Shown: piece after piece, positions 1-7,807 of the stretch
How positions within the stretch are numbered: the stretch's first letter is position 1
Layout of the letters: the number at the start of each line of letters is the position of its first letter
Source of the DNA: Pseudonocardia humida
GTDB taxonomy: Bacteria; Actinomycetota; Actinomycetes; Mycobacteriales; Pseudonocardiaceae
NCBI RefSeq assembly: GCF_023898865.1
Contig: NZ_JAGSOV010000037.1
Span: 124,001-188,000 of the forward strand
Direction of reading: 5' to 3'
DNA length: 64,000 nt
Made by a program: the position numbers and the translations under genes
Notes under the pieces: generated by a model
What the model saw: the letters and a program-made list of their open reading frames with translations, nothing else
Database searches by the model: none
Told to the model about the DNA's origin: nothing

Positions 1-27
1 GTACTGGAAGTGCTCGACAAGCTTCAC
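1..27 (-). CDS. mftC: Mycofactocin radical SAM maturase, first 9 codons only
   Basis: A GTG start at 27 opens a frame reading MKLVEHFQY before the window ends. This resembles the N-terminus of MftC proteins, which begin with a similar (L/V)-(I/V)-E-x-F stretch before the radical SAM domain. The GTG overlaps the mftB stop codon by 4 bp (GTGA), as expected for a coupled operon. In known systems MftC decarboxylates and crosslinks the C-terminal Val-Tyr of MftA. The call rests on position and a short match; the body of the gene lies outside the window. Confidence 0.7.
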
Positions 28-353
28 GGACGCTCCTCGATGGTCCCGTTCGCGGCCAGGCCGGCCAGTGCCTTCAGGTAGGCGGGGCGTTGCGCGGGCT
101 CCACGCCCGCGGCGTCGATGGCGGCGTGCACCGTGGGGTGCCGCTCCAACCCGGAGACCACGGCCAGCAGCTGCGGCGTCTTCAGGAACGACAGCTTGCG
201 GGTGCCGAAGTGGTAGACGAGCGCACCGAACGGCTCGGGGCGCAGCGAGACCTGCGGGCTGCACCGGAAGGCGCGGTCCGGGTCGAACGCGGTGGCGGGT
301 TCGAACGCCGGTCCCGCCGCGGGGACGGGACCGGCGTCGGTCGAATCAGTCAA
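24..353 (-). CDS. mftB: Mycofactocin system chaperone MftB (RRE-type peptide-binding protein)
   Basis: A small protein of 109 aa if the TTG at 353 is the start; the frame is open further upstream, but that stretch overlaps mftA and reads as low-complexity Arg/Ser/Pro. The core (FRCSPQVSLRPEPFGALVYH, then FGTRKLSFLKTPQLLAVV) is the conserved MftB pattern: a beta-rich PqqD-like fold that holds the precursor peptide and presents it to MftC. It lies 16 bp after mftA and overlaps mftC by 4 bp, giving the canonical mftA-B-C order. No good Shine-Dalgarno precedes the TTG, so the exact start is uncertain, but the family call is firm. Confidence 0.9.
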   Translation of the reverse strand: MTDSTDAGPVPAAGPAFEPATAFDPDRAFRCSPQVSLRPEPFGALVYHFGTRKLSFLKTPQLLAVVSGLERHPTVHAAIDAAGVEPAQRPAYLKALAGLAANGTIEERP

Positions 354-369
354 CGGGTTCCGCGCCGGG

Positions 370-471
370 TCAGTAGACGCCGCACATGCCGTCGATCGAG
401 ACCTCCTCGACCAGGGTCTCCTCGACGACCGGCTCCGCGGGCGCGGACTGGTTCTGCGGGGTGGCGGCCAT
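370..471 (-). CDS. mftA: Mycofactocin precursor peptide MftA
   Basis: A 33-aa peptide with start ATG at 471 preceded by GAGGAG. It ends in IDGMCGVY, the hallmark MftA C-terminus whose last two residues (Val-Tyr) are modified by MftC and released to become the redox cofactor mycofactocin. The N-terminal half is an acidic, Ala/Pro/Gln-rich leader with two related VEET/VEEV segments. The frame also extends upstream without a stop, but the RBS and family length support this short start. Mycofactocin serves as electron acceptor for NAD-sequestering dehydrogenases, for example in alcohol oxidation; no such dehydrogenase is seen nearby. Confidence 0.96.
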   Translation of the reverse strand: MAATPQNQSAPAEPVVEETLVEEVSIDGMCGVY

Positions 472-507
472 AAGCGACTCCTCACGTCGGCTGCGCGAAC
501 CCCCCGA

Positions 508-536
508 CGCTAAATGGCACCGGGTGCCAGATACAA
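508..536 (-). promoter_or_regulatory. Putative mftA promoter with an inverted repeat in its spacer
   Basis: On the minus strand, TTGTAT (536-531) is followed after 17 bases by TTAGCG (513-508), a plausible sigma-70-like pair about 37 bp upstream of mftA. The spacer contains a perfect palindrome at 515-529, TGGCACC-G-GGTGCCA. An inverted repeat between the two hexamers is a classic repressor position. Mycofactocin loci are usually controlled by the TetR-family regulator MftR; whether this is its site is inference, and no mftR gene lies in the window. Confidence 0.5.
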
Positions 537-641
537 GACTCCCCCGCCGCCGCGCTCGTCCGAACCCGCCCGACCGGAGGGGCGGCGGCCGGTCGTGGAC
601 GGCCGACCCGCGAGGCGGACGCACTCCCGTCCCGCGCAGCG

Positions 642-1415
642 GGACGAAACGACTCTCGTCCACCGCGCACACCTAGCCGCCGCCGCGCACACGTCACGAC
701 ATGTGCGCGGTGGCCACACGGTGCGCGCGGTGCCCTGAGACCCCGCCGGACACCAGCCATCTCTGCCCCCGCCGGTCCCCCGGAGAAGTGCCCCCTGCTC
801 GAGCCGAGGCCCGCCGGAGGCGCTCTTCACCCTCTCTTCGACGCGCTCTTCTCCTTGGAGCGCACGGGCGCGGACGCCCTCACTGGGCAGGAACGTTGCC
901 GGGCGGCGTGCCCAGCCTCGGACGAGCGGCGTGGATCACTGGCGGGGTGGAGAGCGCCTCCGGCGGCACCTACGCGGCGGGCGACCTCAGATCGAGCAGG
1001 GGTCCGGAGAGGAGTGGCGCTGCGCGCCGCATCGCCTGGCTCGCCTCACGGCGCTGCGCGCCGCATCGGTCGAGCGGGAGTGGCTTTCGCCCGGCCTGGC
1101 TGGACGAGAGTCACTTTCGCCCAGCCAGGGGGACGAGAGTGGCTTTCGTCCCGCTGCGCCGGACGAGAGCGACTCTCGTTGCGTCTGGCGGGTCGAGAGC
1201 CACTCTCGTCCTGACCGGAGCGAGCGAATGGTGCGGTGGGCCCGTGTGGTTGGGCGAGTGCGCCACTCGCTCCGGTGCGCGGTGCGCGAGAGGGCCGGGC
1301 CGCTCGGGGCGGGGCGGCGCTCGGCGATCCAATGTGGATCGATGCGGAAGCGCCCCGCCAGGCGGGACGAGAGTTGCTCTCGTCCCACCCGGTCGGACGA
1401 AAGTCGCTCTCGTGC
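642..1415. repeat. Cluster of eight 21-bp palindromic repeats, mostly at a 30-bp period
   Basis: Units have 9-bp arms around three central bases: GGACGAGAG, nnn, CTCTCGTCC. They start at 642 (20-bp variant), 1072, 1102, 1131, 1161, 1191, 1365 and 1395. Within the two runs (1072-1211 and 1365-1415) neighbouring starts are 29 or 30 bp apart, leaving 8-9 bp unique spacers. Arms vary mainly by A/G at the seventh position and C/T opposite it, which keeps or wobbles the pairing. The spacers are far too short for CRISPR. They could be a bacterial interspersed palindromic repeat or a protein-binding array; nothing in the sequence decides which. Confidence 0.75.
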
Positions 1416-1497
1416 GCGGGTCGGGGCGGGTGGCCGTCGAGGAGCGGGGCGGGGGCCGAGGGCTCATCGATCGGGGTGGGGTGGGGATGATCTGCGG

Positions 1498-2625
1498 GTG
1501 TCCGAACCGCTGCTGCACCTGGTGACGATCGAGCAGTGGCGGGCCGCCGTCGCCGCGGGTGTGCTGGCTCCGCCGTCGCTCGCCCAGGTCGGGTTCGTGC
1601 ACCTGTCGACGCCCGAGCAGGTCCACCTGCCGGCGAGCCGGATGTTCCCCGGCCGGCCCGACTTGTGGTTGCTGGTGCTCGACCCCGACCGGCTCGGTGT
1701 CGAGGTCCGCTACGAGCCGGGGTTGCCGACCGATCCCGCGTCGATGCTCTTCCCGCACGCCTACGGATCGATCCCGTTGGGTGCGGTGACGGCCGTGCTC
1801 CCCTACCGGCCCGGTCCCGACGGGCGCTTCGAGCCGCCGCGGCTGCCCCGCCAGTCGCCTGCCGGGCGGTTGAGCACGCTGGAGCCGTCGCTGCTGCGTC
1901 GCGCGGCCACCCAGGAGCTGCCCGTCGTCGGCGGCACCGCGGTGCTCACCGACGCCTACCCGGCCTCCTACCAGCACAACGCGCTGCTGATCGACGGCGA
2001 GGTCGACACCGCGCAGGTGATCGCCGAGACCGACCGGGTGCTCGGCGGAGCCGGACTGCGGCACCGGCGCGCACGGCTCGCCGGCGACCACCTGGCCACC
2101 ACCGCGGCCGGGCTGGCCCGGCGCGGGTGGGCGGTGGAGCAGCTGATCGGGATGGCCGCGCCGGTCGGGGAGCCGATCGAGCCCGTCCCCGGTGCGGGGT
2201 GGGCCGAGCAGGTGGCCCGGGTGCGGTTGACCTCGTTCTGGGCGGCGAACTGGCGGCGCACCCACCCGGGCATCACCGCCCCCGAGATCGCCCAGCTGGC
2301 CGCCCGGTACTCGGCCGAGGAACCCGTGGTCGACCTGCGCTACCTGGCGGTGTTCGCGCGGTTCGTGCCGGTGGCGGCGTGCGTGCTCAAGATCGACGGC
2401 GGGACCGCGCTCATCGACGCCGTGGCCACCGACCCGGCCCACCGCCGCCGCGGGCACGGCGACGCGCTGCTGCGCACGGCCCGGGCCCTGGCCGCCGCGG
2501 CCGGCTGCGACCTGCTGGTCCTGCAGGCCGAGGCCGACGGCTGGCCCCGGCAGTGGTACGCCCGCCGCGGCTTCACCGAGGTCACCCGGTCCTGGGAGGC
2601 CACCCGCGTCCTCCCCGCCCTCTGA
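1498..2625 (+). CDS. DUF952 domain fused to a GNAT-family N-acetyltransferase
   Basis: A 375-aa protein from a GTG at 1498, with a GGATGA-like ribosome site about 8 bp upstream. Residues 1 to about 100 match DUF952, including the HLSTPEQV signature. The rest looks like a GNAT acetyltransferase: DPAHRRRGHGDALL near residue 300 fits the acetyl-CoA-binding motif A, and WPRQWYARRGF fits motif B. GNAT enzymes transfer acetyl from acetyl-CoA to an amine; the substrate is unknown. DUF952 proteins are usually short stand-alone proteins, so the fusion is of interest. It is followed by a long hairpin and is probably monocistronic. Confidence 0.8.
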   Translation: MSEPLLHLVTIEQWRAAVAAGVLAPPSLAQVGFVHLSTPEQVHLPASRMFPGRPDLWLLVLDPDRLGVEVRYEPGLPTDPASMLFPHAYGSIPLGAVTAVLPYRPGPDGRFEPPRLPRQSPAGRLSTLEPSLLRRAATQELPVVGGTAVLTDAYPASYQHNALLIDGEVDTAQVIAETDRVLGGAGLRHRRARLAGDHLATTAAGLARRGWAVEQLIGMAAPVGEPIEPVPGAGWAEQVARVRLTSFWAANWRRTHPGITAPEIAQLAARYSAEEPVVDLRYLAVFARFVPVAACVLKIDGGTALIDAVATDPAHRRRGHGDALLRTARALAAAAGCDLLVLQAEADGWPRQWYARRGFTEVTRSWEATRVLPAL

Positions 2626-2638
2626 CCCCCTCACCACG

Positions 2639-2693
2639 GTTCAGGAAAGCCACGATGCTGCCCGCACAGGGCAGCATCGTGGCTTTCCTGAAC
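2639..2693. terminator. Perfect 25-bp stem, 5-base loop; hairpin family member 1
   Basis: Arms 2639-2663 and 2669-2693 are perfectly complementary around the loop GCACA. The hairpin starts 14 bp after the GNAT stop codon, so it may end that transcript, although there is no T-tract. The outer stem (TCAGGAAAGCCAC) recurs in the hairpin at 27783-27835, so this is probably a dispersed element as well as a possible terminator. Confidence 0.8.
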
Positions 2694-2939
2694 TCCGGGG
2701 CGGCGGTGGGAGGGAACTCTGCGCGGCGGTGAGGCGGGCCGAGCGGGACGCGTCCCACTCCCTCGACCCGGGTGGCTGGTCAGCGGCGCGGCCGGGCGGT
2801 AGCGTCGGCGCCGGCGCGCAGGTCGCCCCCGGTCCGCGGGAAGGGCGCAGCCCACCTGTCGCAGGTCAGCACGGCCGCACCGGTTCTCCCGTCCGGCCCG
2901 CGCATGCGGACGCCCGGGCTCACGGACCGGAGGCCCGCC
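2694..2939. other. Intergenic spacer upstream of the ankyrin gene
   Basis: No gene or clear promoter hexamers were recognised. With the preceding hairpin, this makes a gap of about 314 bp between the GNAT gene and the ankyrin gene. The only readable signal is the ribosome site (GGAG) just before the ATG at 2940. Confidence 0.4.
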
Positions 2940-4385
2940 ATGCCGATGCTGCACTTCCCCGAGGACCCGAGCCTCGAGCACCTCCGCGGGCAGGCCCGCG
3001 CGCTGCTGCGCAAGGTGCGGGCCGGCGACGAGCAGGCCGTCACGCTGCTCGCCGAGCACCACCCGCGCGCGCCTGCCGCCCCGCGGCTGGCCGACGCCCA
3101 GCTCGCGCTGGCCCGCGCCTACGGCTTCACCAGCTGGCCCGACCTGCGCCGCCACCTCGACGCGGTGGCCGCGCGCACCCGCTCGCCGCACAAGGTCCCC
3201 GCCCCCGACGGCACCGCGCCCGACCCGGCCACCGAGCTGCTGCGGCTGGGCTGCCTGCGCTACGGCGGCGACAGCCTGCTCGACCACGCCCGCGCCACCG
3301 CGATGCTGGCCGCCGACCCGGCGCTGGGCGGCGCGTCGATCCACGCCGCGGCCGCCACCGGCGACCTGCCCGCCACCGAACGGCTGCTGGCCGCCGACCC
3401 CGCCGCGGCCACGCGGTCCGGCGGGCCGTTCGACTGGGTGCCGCTGCTGTACCTGGCCTACTCCCGGATCGACGCGCCCGGCGCCGACCCGCTCGGGGTC
3501 GCCCGGCTGCTGCTGCGCCACGGCGCCGACCCGGACTCGGGCTACCTGTGGGGCGGCATCTGCGCGTTCACCGCGCTCACCGGGGCGTTCGGCGGCGGCG
3601 AGGACGGCGCCAACCAACCTCCGCACCGGCACGCCGCGGCGCTGGCCCGGCTGCTGCTGGAGGCGGGCGCCGACCCGAACGACGCCCAGGCCCTCTACAA
3701 CCGCCAGTTCGGCCCGGACGACGCCCACCTGCGGCTGCTGATCGAGTTCGGGCTCGGCCGCGAGGGCGGCGGTCCCTGGCACGCCCTGCTGCGCGCGCAG
3801 GGCGCGCCGCGGGCGCTGCTGGAGGACCAGCTGTCGGTCGCCGCCGAGCACGACCGGCCGGAGTGGGCCCGGCTGGCGCTGGACGCCGGCGCCCACCCGG
3901 ACGGCCTGGGCACCCGCCACCCGATCAGGCACGGCGCGACCCCGTACCGGCTGGCGATCGCGCGCGGCAACCTGCGCGTCGCGGAGTTGCTGCGGGCGGC
4001 GGGCGCGACCGTGCCGCCCACCGATCCCGTCGACGACCTGCTCACGGCGCTCCTGGCCGGAAACCGGGCGACCGCGCTGGCCGCCGACGCGCCGCTTCTG
4101 GCGGCGGCCAGGGCCCGTCGCCCGGACGCCGTGCGGACCGCCGCCGAGGTCGGCAGGCGCGAGGCCGTGCGGCTGCTCGCGGAGCTCGGCTTCGACCTGC
4201 ACCCGGCGGGCGACGCCACCCCGCTGCACCAGGCCGCTCACGCCGGGGACGCGGCGATGGTCGACCTGCTGCTGGAGCTGGGCGCCGACCCTGCCCGCCG
4301 CGACACCCGGTTCGACGCCACCCCGCTGGACTGGGCCGAGCACAACCACCAGGACGCCACCGCGGCCCTCCTGCGCGGTCGCTGA
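2940..4385 (+). CDS. Ankyrin repeat protein
   Basis: A 481-aa protein starting at ATG 2940, with GGAG about 8 bp upstream. Repeats of the type L-L-x-x-G-A-D-P occur at about residues 190 (LLRHGADPDS), 240 (LLEAGADPND), 310 (ALDAGAHPDG), 350 and 445 (LLELGADPAR). The short N-terminal segment (FPEDPSLEHLRGQARALLR, then AYGFTSWPDLRRHL) is a motif commonly seen ahead of ankyrin repeats in actinobacteria. There is no signal peptide or membrane span, so it is probably a cytoplasmic protein-interaction scaffold. The partner is unknown. Confidence 0.85.
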   Translation: MPMLHFPEDPSLEHLRGQARALLRKVRAGDEQAVTLLAEHHPRAPAAPRLADAQLALARAYGFTSWPDLRRHLDAVAARTRSPHKVPAPDGTAPDPATELLRLGCLRYGGDSLLDHARATAMLAADPALGGASIHAAAATGDLPATERLLAADPAAATRSGGPFDWVPLLYLAYSRIDAPGADPLGVARLLLRHGADPDSGYLWGGICAFTALTGAFGGGEDGANQPPHRHAAALARLLLEAGADPNDAQALYNRQFGPDDAHLRLLIEFGLGREGGGPWHALLRAQGAPRALLEDQLSVAAEHDRPEWARLALDAGAHPDGLGTRHPIRHGATPYRLAIARGNLRVAELLRAAGATVPPTDPVDDLLTALLAGNRATALAADAPLLAAARARRPDAVRTAAEVGRREAVRLLAELGFDLHPAGDATPLHQAAHAGDAAMVDLLLELGADPARRDTRFDATPLDWAEHNHQDATAALLRGR

Positions 4386-4395
4386 CCCGCGGCGC

Positions 4396-4938
4396 TCACA
4401 CCGCCGGGCTGTCCACCAGGTGCTCGTCCCGGAGGTCGCGCAGCATCCGCTCGCACGTCGGGAGGAACCAGCGCGGGGCGACGTCGGCGGGGACGGTGCC
4501 GCGGAACTCCAGGACCCAGCCGACCGCCTCCCGGGCCCGGCCCACCCGCGCCGCCATCACGCTCATCAGCCGCAGGGCGTGCGTCGCGGCGCGGAGGTCC
4601 CAGCCGCGGAACACCTCGAACGCCGCCGTGGCGGCGGCCAGCGCGCGCTCGTGGGCGTGCGGGACGTCGGGCGACCACCGCTCGATGAGATCGGCGACGT
4701 GGTAGCTGGTCTCGGCGCGCTCCCAGCGCAGCCAGCGGGCGGCCTCGCGCGGCACCCCGTGCGGCTCGGGCAGCGCGGCCAGGGCCCGTTCCATCGTGCG
4801 CAGCGCGGCCCCGGCCCGCTCCGCCATCGGCAGGGCGCCCTCGGGGTCGTACAGCTCGTCGTCCTCGACCATCGCCCACGCGTCCCGGCGCAGGGAGTGC
4901 ACCCGGTCGCGCAGTCCGGCCAGCTCGCGCTCGTCCAT
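4396..4938 (-). CDS. Conserved hypothetical helical protein
   Basis: A 180-aa protein of unrecognised family starting at ATG 4938 behind GAGGAGG. It is rich in Ala, Arg, Glu and Leu, with regular heptad-like helices and tryptophans spaced through it (for example RWLRWERAETSYHVADLIERW), suggesting an all-helical or TPR-like fold. No signal peptide or membrane segment is seen. It converges on the ankyrin gene with a 10-bp gap and is divergent from the TetR gene. Confidence 0.6.
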   Translation of the reverse strand: MDERELAGLRDRVHSLRRDAWAMVEDDELYDPEGALPMAERAGAALRTMERALAALPEPHGVPREAARWLRWERAETSYHVADLIERWSPDVPHAHERALAAATAAFEVFRGWDLRAATHALRLMSVMAARVGRAREAVGWVLEFRGTVPADVAPRWFLPTCERMLRDLRDEHLVDSPAV

Positions 4939-5092
4939 CCGGCCCTCCTCTACCGCGCGAGAAGCCTACGTCGACCCCCGACCGGCGTATCCGCCGACTC
5001 CAGACGGTCGCCGGCGACACCCGGACGAGGGTCGCCGCCGACGGGAATCCGACTCCGACCCCGTTCCCCAACCATCGGCGAGGGGGTAGTGT

Positions 5093-5132
5093 GTACGCCG
5101 TGACCAGATAACTCTTTCTAGTCACGGTGTAC
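5093..5132. promoter_or_regulatory. Near-perfect 16-bp inverted repeat, probable TetR operator
   Basis: Arms 5093-5108 and 5117-5132 match at 14 of 16 positions around an 8-base AT-rich centre. The outer part reads GTAC(G/A)CCGTGAC. It ends 12 bp before the chosen tetR start and lies in the spacer facing the divergent gene at 4938. Size and location are typical of TetR autoregulatory sites. Confidence 0.75.
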
Positions 5133-5144
5133 GGGGAGGCGCGC

Positions 5145-5858
5145 GTGTCACCGAGGGGCCGGGCGGACGTCGACGGGGCGGCGATCCTCGCCGCCGCCGC
5201 CGAGCTGCTGCTGGAACGCGGCTACGACCGCACCACCCTCGACGACGTGGCGAGGGCAGCCGGGGTGTCGAAGAGCACGCTCTACCAGCGCTGGGGCGCC
5301 CGCGAAGCGCTGTTCGTCGCCGTGCTGCGCCACCAGCGCGCCGCCATGCACCGCCACGTCCTCGACGAGATCAACGGCGTCGAGGGGGTGGTCGACCTGC
5401 GTGCCCTGTTCGCCGCGCAGGTGCGCGCCTACCAGCGGCACCGGCTGATGACCGCCCTGCTGCTGAACGACCGCGAGGTGCTGGGCAGGCTGCTGGCCCC
5501 CCTGGTGCGCGACGGCGCGGAGCGCGACCGGATGCCCCGCGACGGCACCCTCTCCCTGATCGTCCGGTTGCAGGCGGCCGGCCTGGTCCGCGCCGACCGC
5601 ACCCTGCCCGAGGTGGTCGCCGTGCTCAGCTCGGTCTTCCACGGCCATTTCCTAACCGCGCCGCTGATCACCGGGCCGCTGCGGCTGCCCGACGACGAGG
5701 CACCCGCCCTGCTCGCCGACGTCATGCAGCAGGCCCTCGCCCGACCCGACCCGCTCGACCCGACCGCGACCGCCGCGCTGGACGCGGCGATCCGCGACCA
5801 CGTGACCGCCGCCGTCGCCGGTGACGACGCGGTGACTACTTCGACTACGACTCGCTGA
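5145..5858 (+). CDS. TetR/AcrR-family transcriptional regulator with altered C-terminus
   Basis: A 237-aa regulator. The GTG at 5145 is chosen because GGGGAGG precedes it and because the upstream in-frame GTG (5127) lies inside the operator. The N-terminal HTH is clear: AILAAAAELLLERGYDRTTL, then DDVARAAGVSKSTLYQRW. The ligand domain is TetR_C-like. The last residues (TTSTTTR) are encoded by DNA that, one frame over, reads as the middle of an NmrA-like gene (GDYFDYDSLTRAFAGVEKVL), so the natural end of this gene seems to have been lost in a deletion. DNA binding should be intact. Confidence 0.85.
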   Translation: MSPRGRADVDGAAILAAAAELLLERGYDRTTLDDVARAAGVSKSTLYQRWGAREALFVAVLRHQRAAMHRHVLDEINGVEGVVDLRALFAAQVRAYQRHRLMTALLLNDREVLGRLLAPLVRDGAERDRMPRDGTLSLIVRLQAAGLVRADRTLPEVVAVLSSVFHGHFLTAPLITGPLRLPDDEAPALLADVMQQALARPDPLDPTATAALDAAIRDHVTAAVAGDDAVTTSTTTR

Positions 5859-6550
5859 CGCGCGCCTTCGCGGGCGTCGAGAAGGTGCTGCTGGTTCCCA
5901 CCCATGCCTTCACCGACCGCAGCACCCAGCACGCCAACGTGATCGCCGCAGCGGAGGAGGCCGGCGTCAAGCACCTCGTCTACACGCCGATCATCCGCAA
6001 GGCTGGCTCTGAGTTCGAGCTGCCGCAGGTCACCGAGCCCGACACCTTCACCATCAAGGCGCTGGAGGCATCGGACCTTCGGTCCACGATCCTCGGCCAT
6101 CCGCCGTACATCGAGAGCTTGCAGGGCTACATCGGAGACAACGCGTTCGAGTCCGGCGTTCGCGTCCCGGCCGGAGACGGCAAGGTCGCTTCGGCGTCGC
6201 GTGAGGACCTCGCCGAGGCCCAGGCCGTGGTCCTGACCGACCCCGGTCACGAGGGCAAGACCTACGCCCTGCACGGAGCTCCGGCGGTCTCGTTCTCCGA
6301 TGTCGCCGAGATCCTCTCGGAGATTCGCGGCACCGCCGTCCACTACGTGCCGCTGTCGGACGAGGAGTACCTCGAGCACATCGTCGCCGGCGGTCTGCCG
6401 GGACCCGTCGCCGAGTTCGTGCTGAGCTGGGTACACGCCATCAACGGCGGCGAATGGGACGACCAGCCCGGTGACCTCGAGAGGCTGTTGGGCCGCGAGC
6501 CCACCACGATCGCCGAGTTCCTGCGCGACTACCCCGCCACCGCGCAATAG
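5825..6550 (+). pseudogene. 5'-truncated NmrA-like NAD(P)-dependent quinone oxidoreductase
   Basis: The frame opens at 5825 inside the 3' end of tetR and reads homologously from GDYFDYDSLTRAFAGVEKVL onward to a stop at 6550. Features of the QOR2/NmrA family are present (VKHLVYTPI, STILGHPPYIES, ASREDLAEA). The first 55 or so residues that carry the GxTGxxG dinucleotide-binding loop are missing. A GTG at 5885 could still initiate a 221-aa product, but it would lack the Rossmann glycine motif. Codon use is less GC-extreme than in neighbours (AAG GCT, GGA GAC), suggesting recent acquisition before the deletion. A non-enzymatic role cannot be excluded. Confidence 0.75.
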
Positions 6551-6626
6551 CGTCCATGCCACGCGAGATGAGAACCCACAGCGGCGGCGGTCGGGTCGCC
6601 GCGGCGGGTCGAGCGCCGCGGCACCG

Positions 6627-6968
6627 CTACCGGGTGAGCAGGCCGATCTGTCGGTAGAGCGTCTCGAGGTAGCGGCGCATCCCGCCGGCGTCGAGGTCGT
6701 CGGGCTGCATGAGCCGGTAGAGCGCGGCCCCGGCCATCGTGTCCATGAGCACGTCGAGGTCGGTGTCCGCGGGGAGCGCGCCGGAGTCGCGGGCGCGTCC
6801 GAGCAGGGCGCGGGTGGCCTCCCGCCGCGGCTGCACGTGCGACCGCCAGTAGGTGTCCATGATCGACGGGTGGCTCCGGCTCGTCCCCAGCACACGCGCG
6901 ACCAGGGCACGGAACCGGGGATCGGCGCTGACGCGGCACTTCAGCCGGTCCTCCCGCCAGCTGGTCAC
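6627..6968 (-). pseudogene. C-terminal domain remnant of a TetR-family regulator
   Basis: From a GTG at 6968 that overlaps the CPBP stop codon (GTGA), the frame gives 113 aa matching only the ligand-binding half of a TetR-family regulator (DPRFRALVARVLG, then RPRREATRALLGRARDSG-like helices and DLDVLMDTMAGAALYRLM). The N-terminal helix-turn-helix is absent; upstream DNA is occupied by the CPBP gene in another frame. It is most likely decayed, since without a DNA-binding domain it could at most act as a dimerisation partner. Confidence 0.7.
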
Positions 6969-7747
6969 CTCGCCGTCCCGGTGGCGCTGCCGGGTGGCGA
7001 GACGAAGCGCAGCAGCGCCAGCGCGATCAGTGCGTGGAGGGCGACGTACGCGAGCGCCACCGCGATCGAGTCCAGCGGCACCAGCACGATCGCCATGTTG
7101 AGGACGAGGTGCAGGAGCACGGCCGCGGGCACGCCGCCGCGCAGCCGTTCGCTCACGTACAGCAGACCCACCGACTGCAGCACCAGCACGACGAAGAAGC
7201 CGAGCGCCTGCACGGTGAACAGCCCCATCGCGTGCTGCAGGATGCCGACCACGAAGAACAGGGGCACGTGCCAGAGCGCCCAGAACAGGCCGAGGACGAA
7301 CGGCGTGCGGCGGGCGGACGTCGTGCGGCGCAGCAGCGGCTGGAGGTACCCGCGCCATCCGAACTCCTCGGCCAGGGGGCCGGTGAGCAGCGCGAGCCCG
7401 ACGTAGGGCAGCCACCCGCCGGTCCGGGCCGCCGCGTCGGCGAACAGGCCCGGGTCCAGTCCGGTGCCACCGAACAGCGGGGCCAGCACCGCGGCGCCGA
7501 CCGCGGGAGCGAGCCCGATCAGCACCGCCGCGGGCAGCCAGCGCGTGGCGGTGGACAGCCGGGCCTGCCGCGTGCCGGGCCGGCCGGTGAGCGCGAGCGA
7601 CCAGGCGACCAGCGTCGGACCGCAGAACGCGACGGTGTGGAGGCCGTAGACGAACGGATCGGAGATGTCGCCGCCGAGAGCGAGGGCGACGGCCCACAGG
7701 GCCCAGCTGAGTCCGTAGGTGAGTGCCAGGAACACGCGGGGCGACAT
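6965..7747 (-). CDS. CPBP-family intramembrane metalloprotease
   Basis: A 260-aa polytopic membrane protein with start ATG at 7747 (GAGAGG about 10 bp upstream). Several hydrophobic spans alternate with short loops. The CPBP/Rce1 catalytic motifs are present: EEFGWRGYL (the EExxxR motif), then a conserved His in FWALWHVPLF, and LHLVLN near the C-terminus. Relatives cleave substrates in the membrane or act in bacteriocin self-immunity; the target here is unknown. Its end overlaps the TetR remnant by 4 bp. Confidence 0.88.
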   Translation of the reverse strand: MSPRVFLALTYGLSWALWAVALALGGDISDPFVYGLHTVAFCGPTLVAWSLALTGRPGTRQARLSTATRWLPAAVLIGLAPAVGAAVLAPLFGGTGLDPGLFADAAARTGGWLPYVGLALLTGPLAEEFGWRGYLQPLLRRTTSARRTPFVLGLFWALWHVPLFFVVGILQHAMGLFTVQALGFFVVLVLQSVGLLYVSERLRGGVPAAVLLHLVLNMAIVLVPLDSIAVALAYVALHALIALALLRFVSPPGSATGTAR

Positions 7748-7807
7748 GGCGTGAGCCTCTCGGCGGGGCCGCTCATCGCGGATCACCGTCGGGGATGGTC
7801 CTCCGGC

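Larger units (their letters stand above)
472..1497. other. 1-kb non-coding region between mftA and the DUF952-GNAT gene
   Basis: No convincing gene is present. Long frames here run through repeated palindromes and give Arg/Ser/Gly-rich low-complexity translations. The region holds the mftA promoter near 508-536, a 12-bp stem-loop at 683-710 (one mismatch, four-base loop), and the clustered palindromes described separately. A further relative of the palindromes (GCGAGTG, CGC, CACTCGC) lies at 1254-1270. Confidence 0.6.

Noticed and set aside
642..1415. Palindrome array as a CRISPR locus
   Set aside because: Repeats are perfect or near-perfect palindromes of 21 bp, spacers are only 8-9 bp, and no cas gene is present.
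701..1525. Long plus-strand frame across the palindrome region
   Set aside because: Its translation is Arg/Ser/Gly-rich low complexity shaped by the repeats, with no ribosome site or family resemblance.
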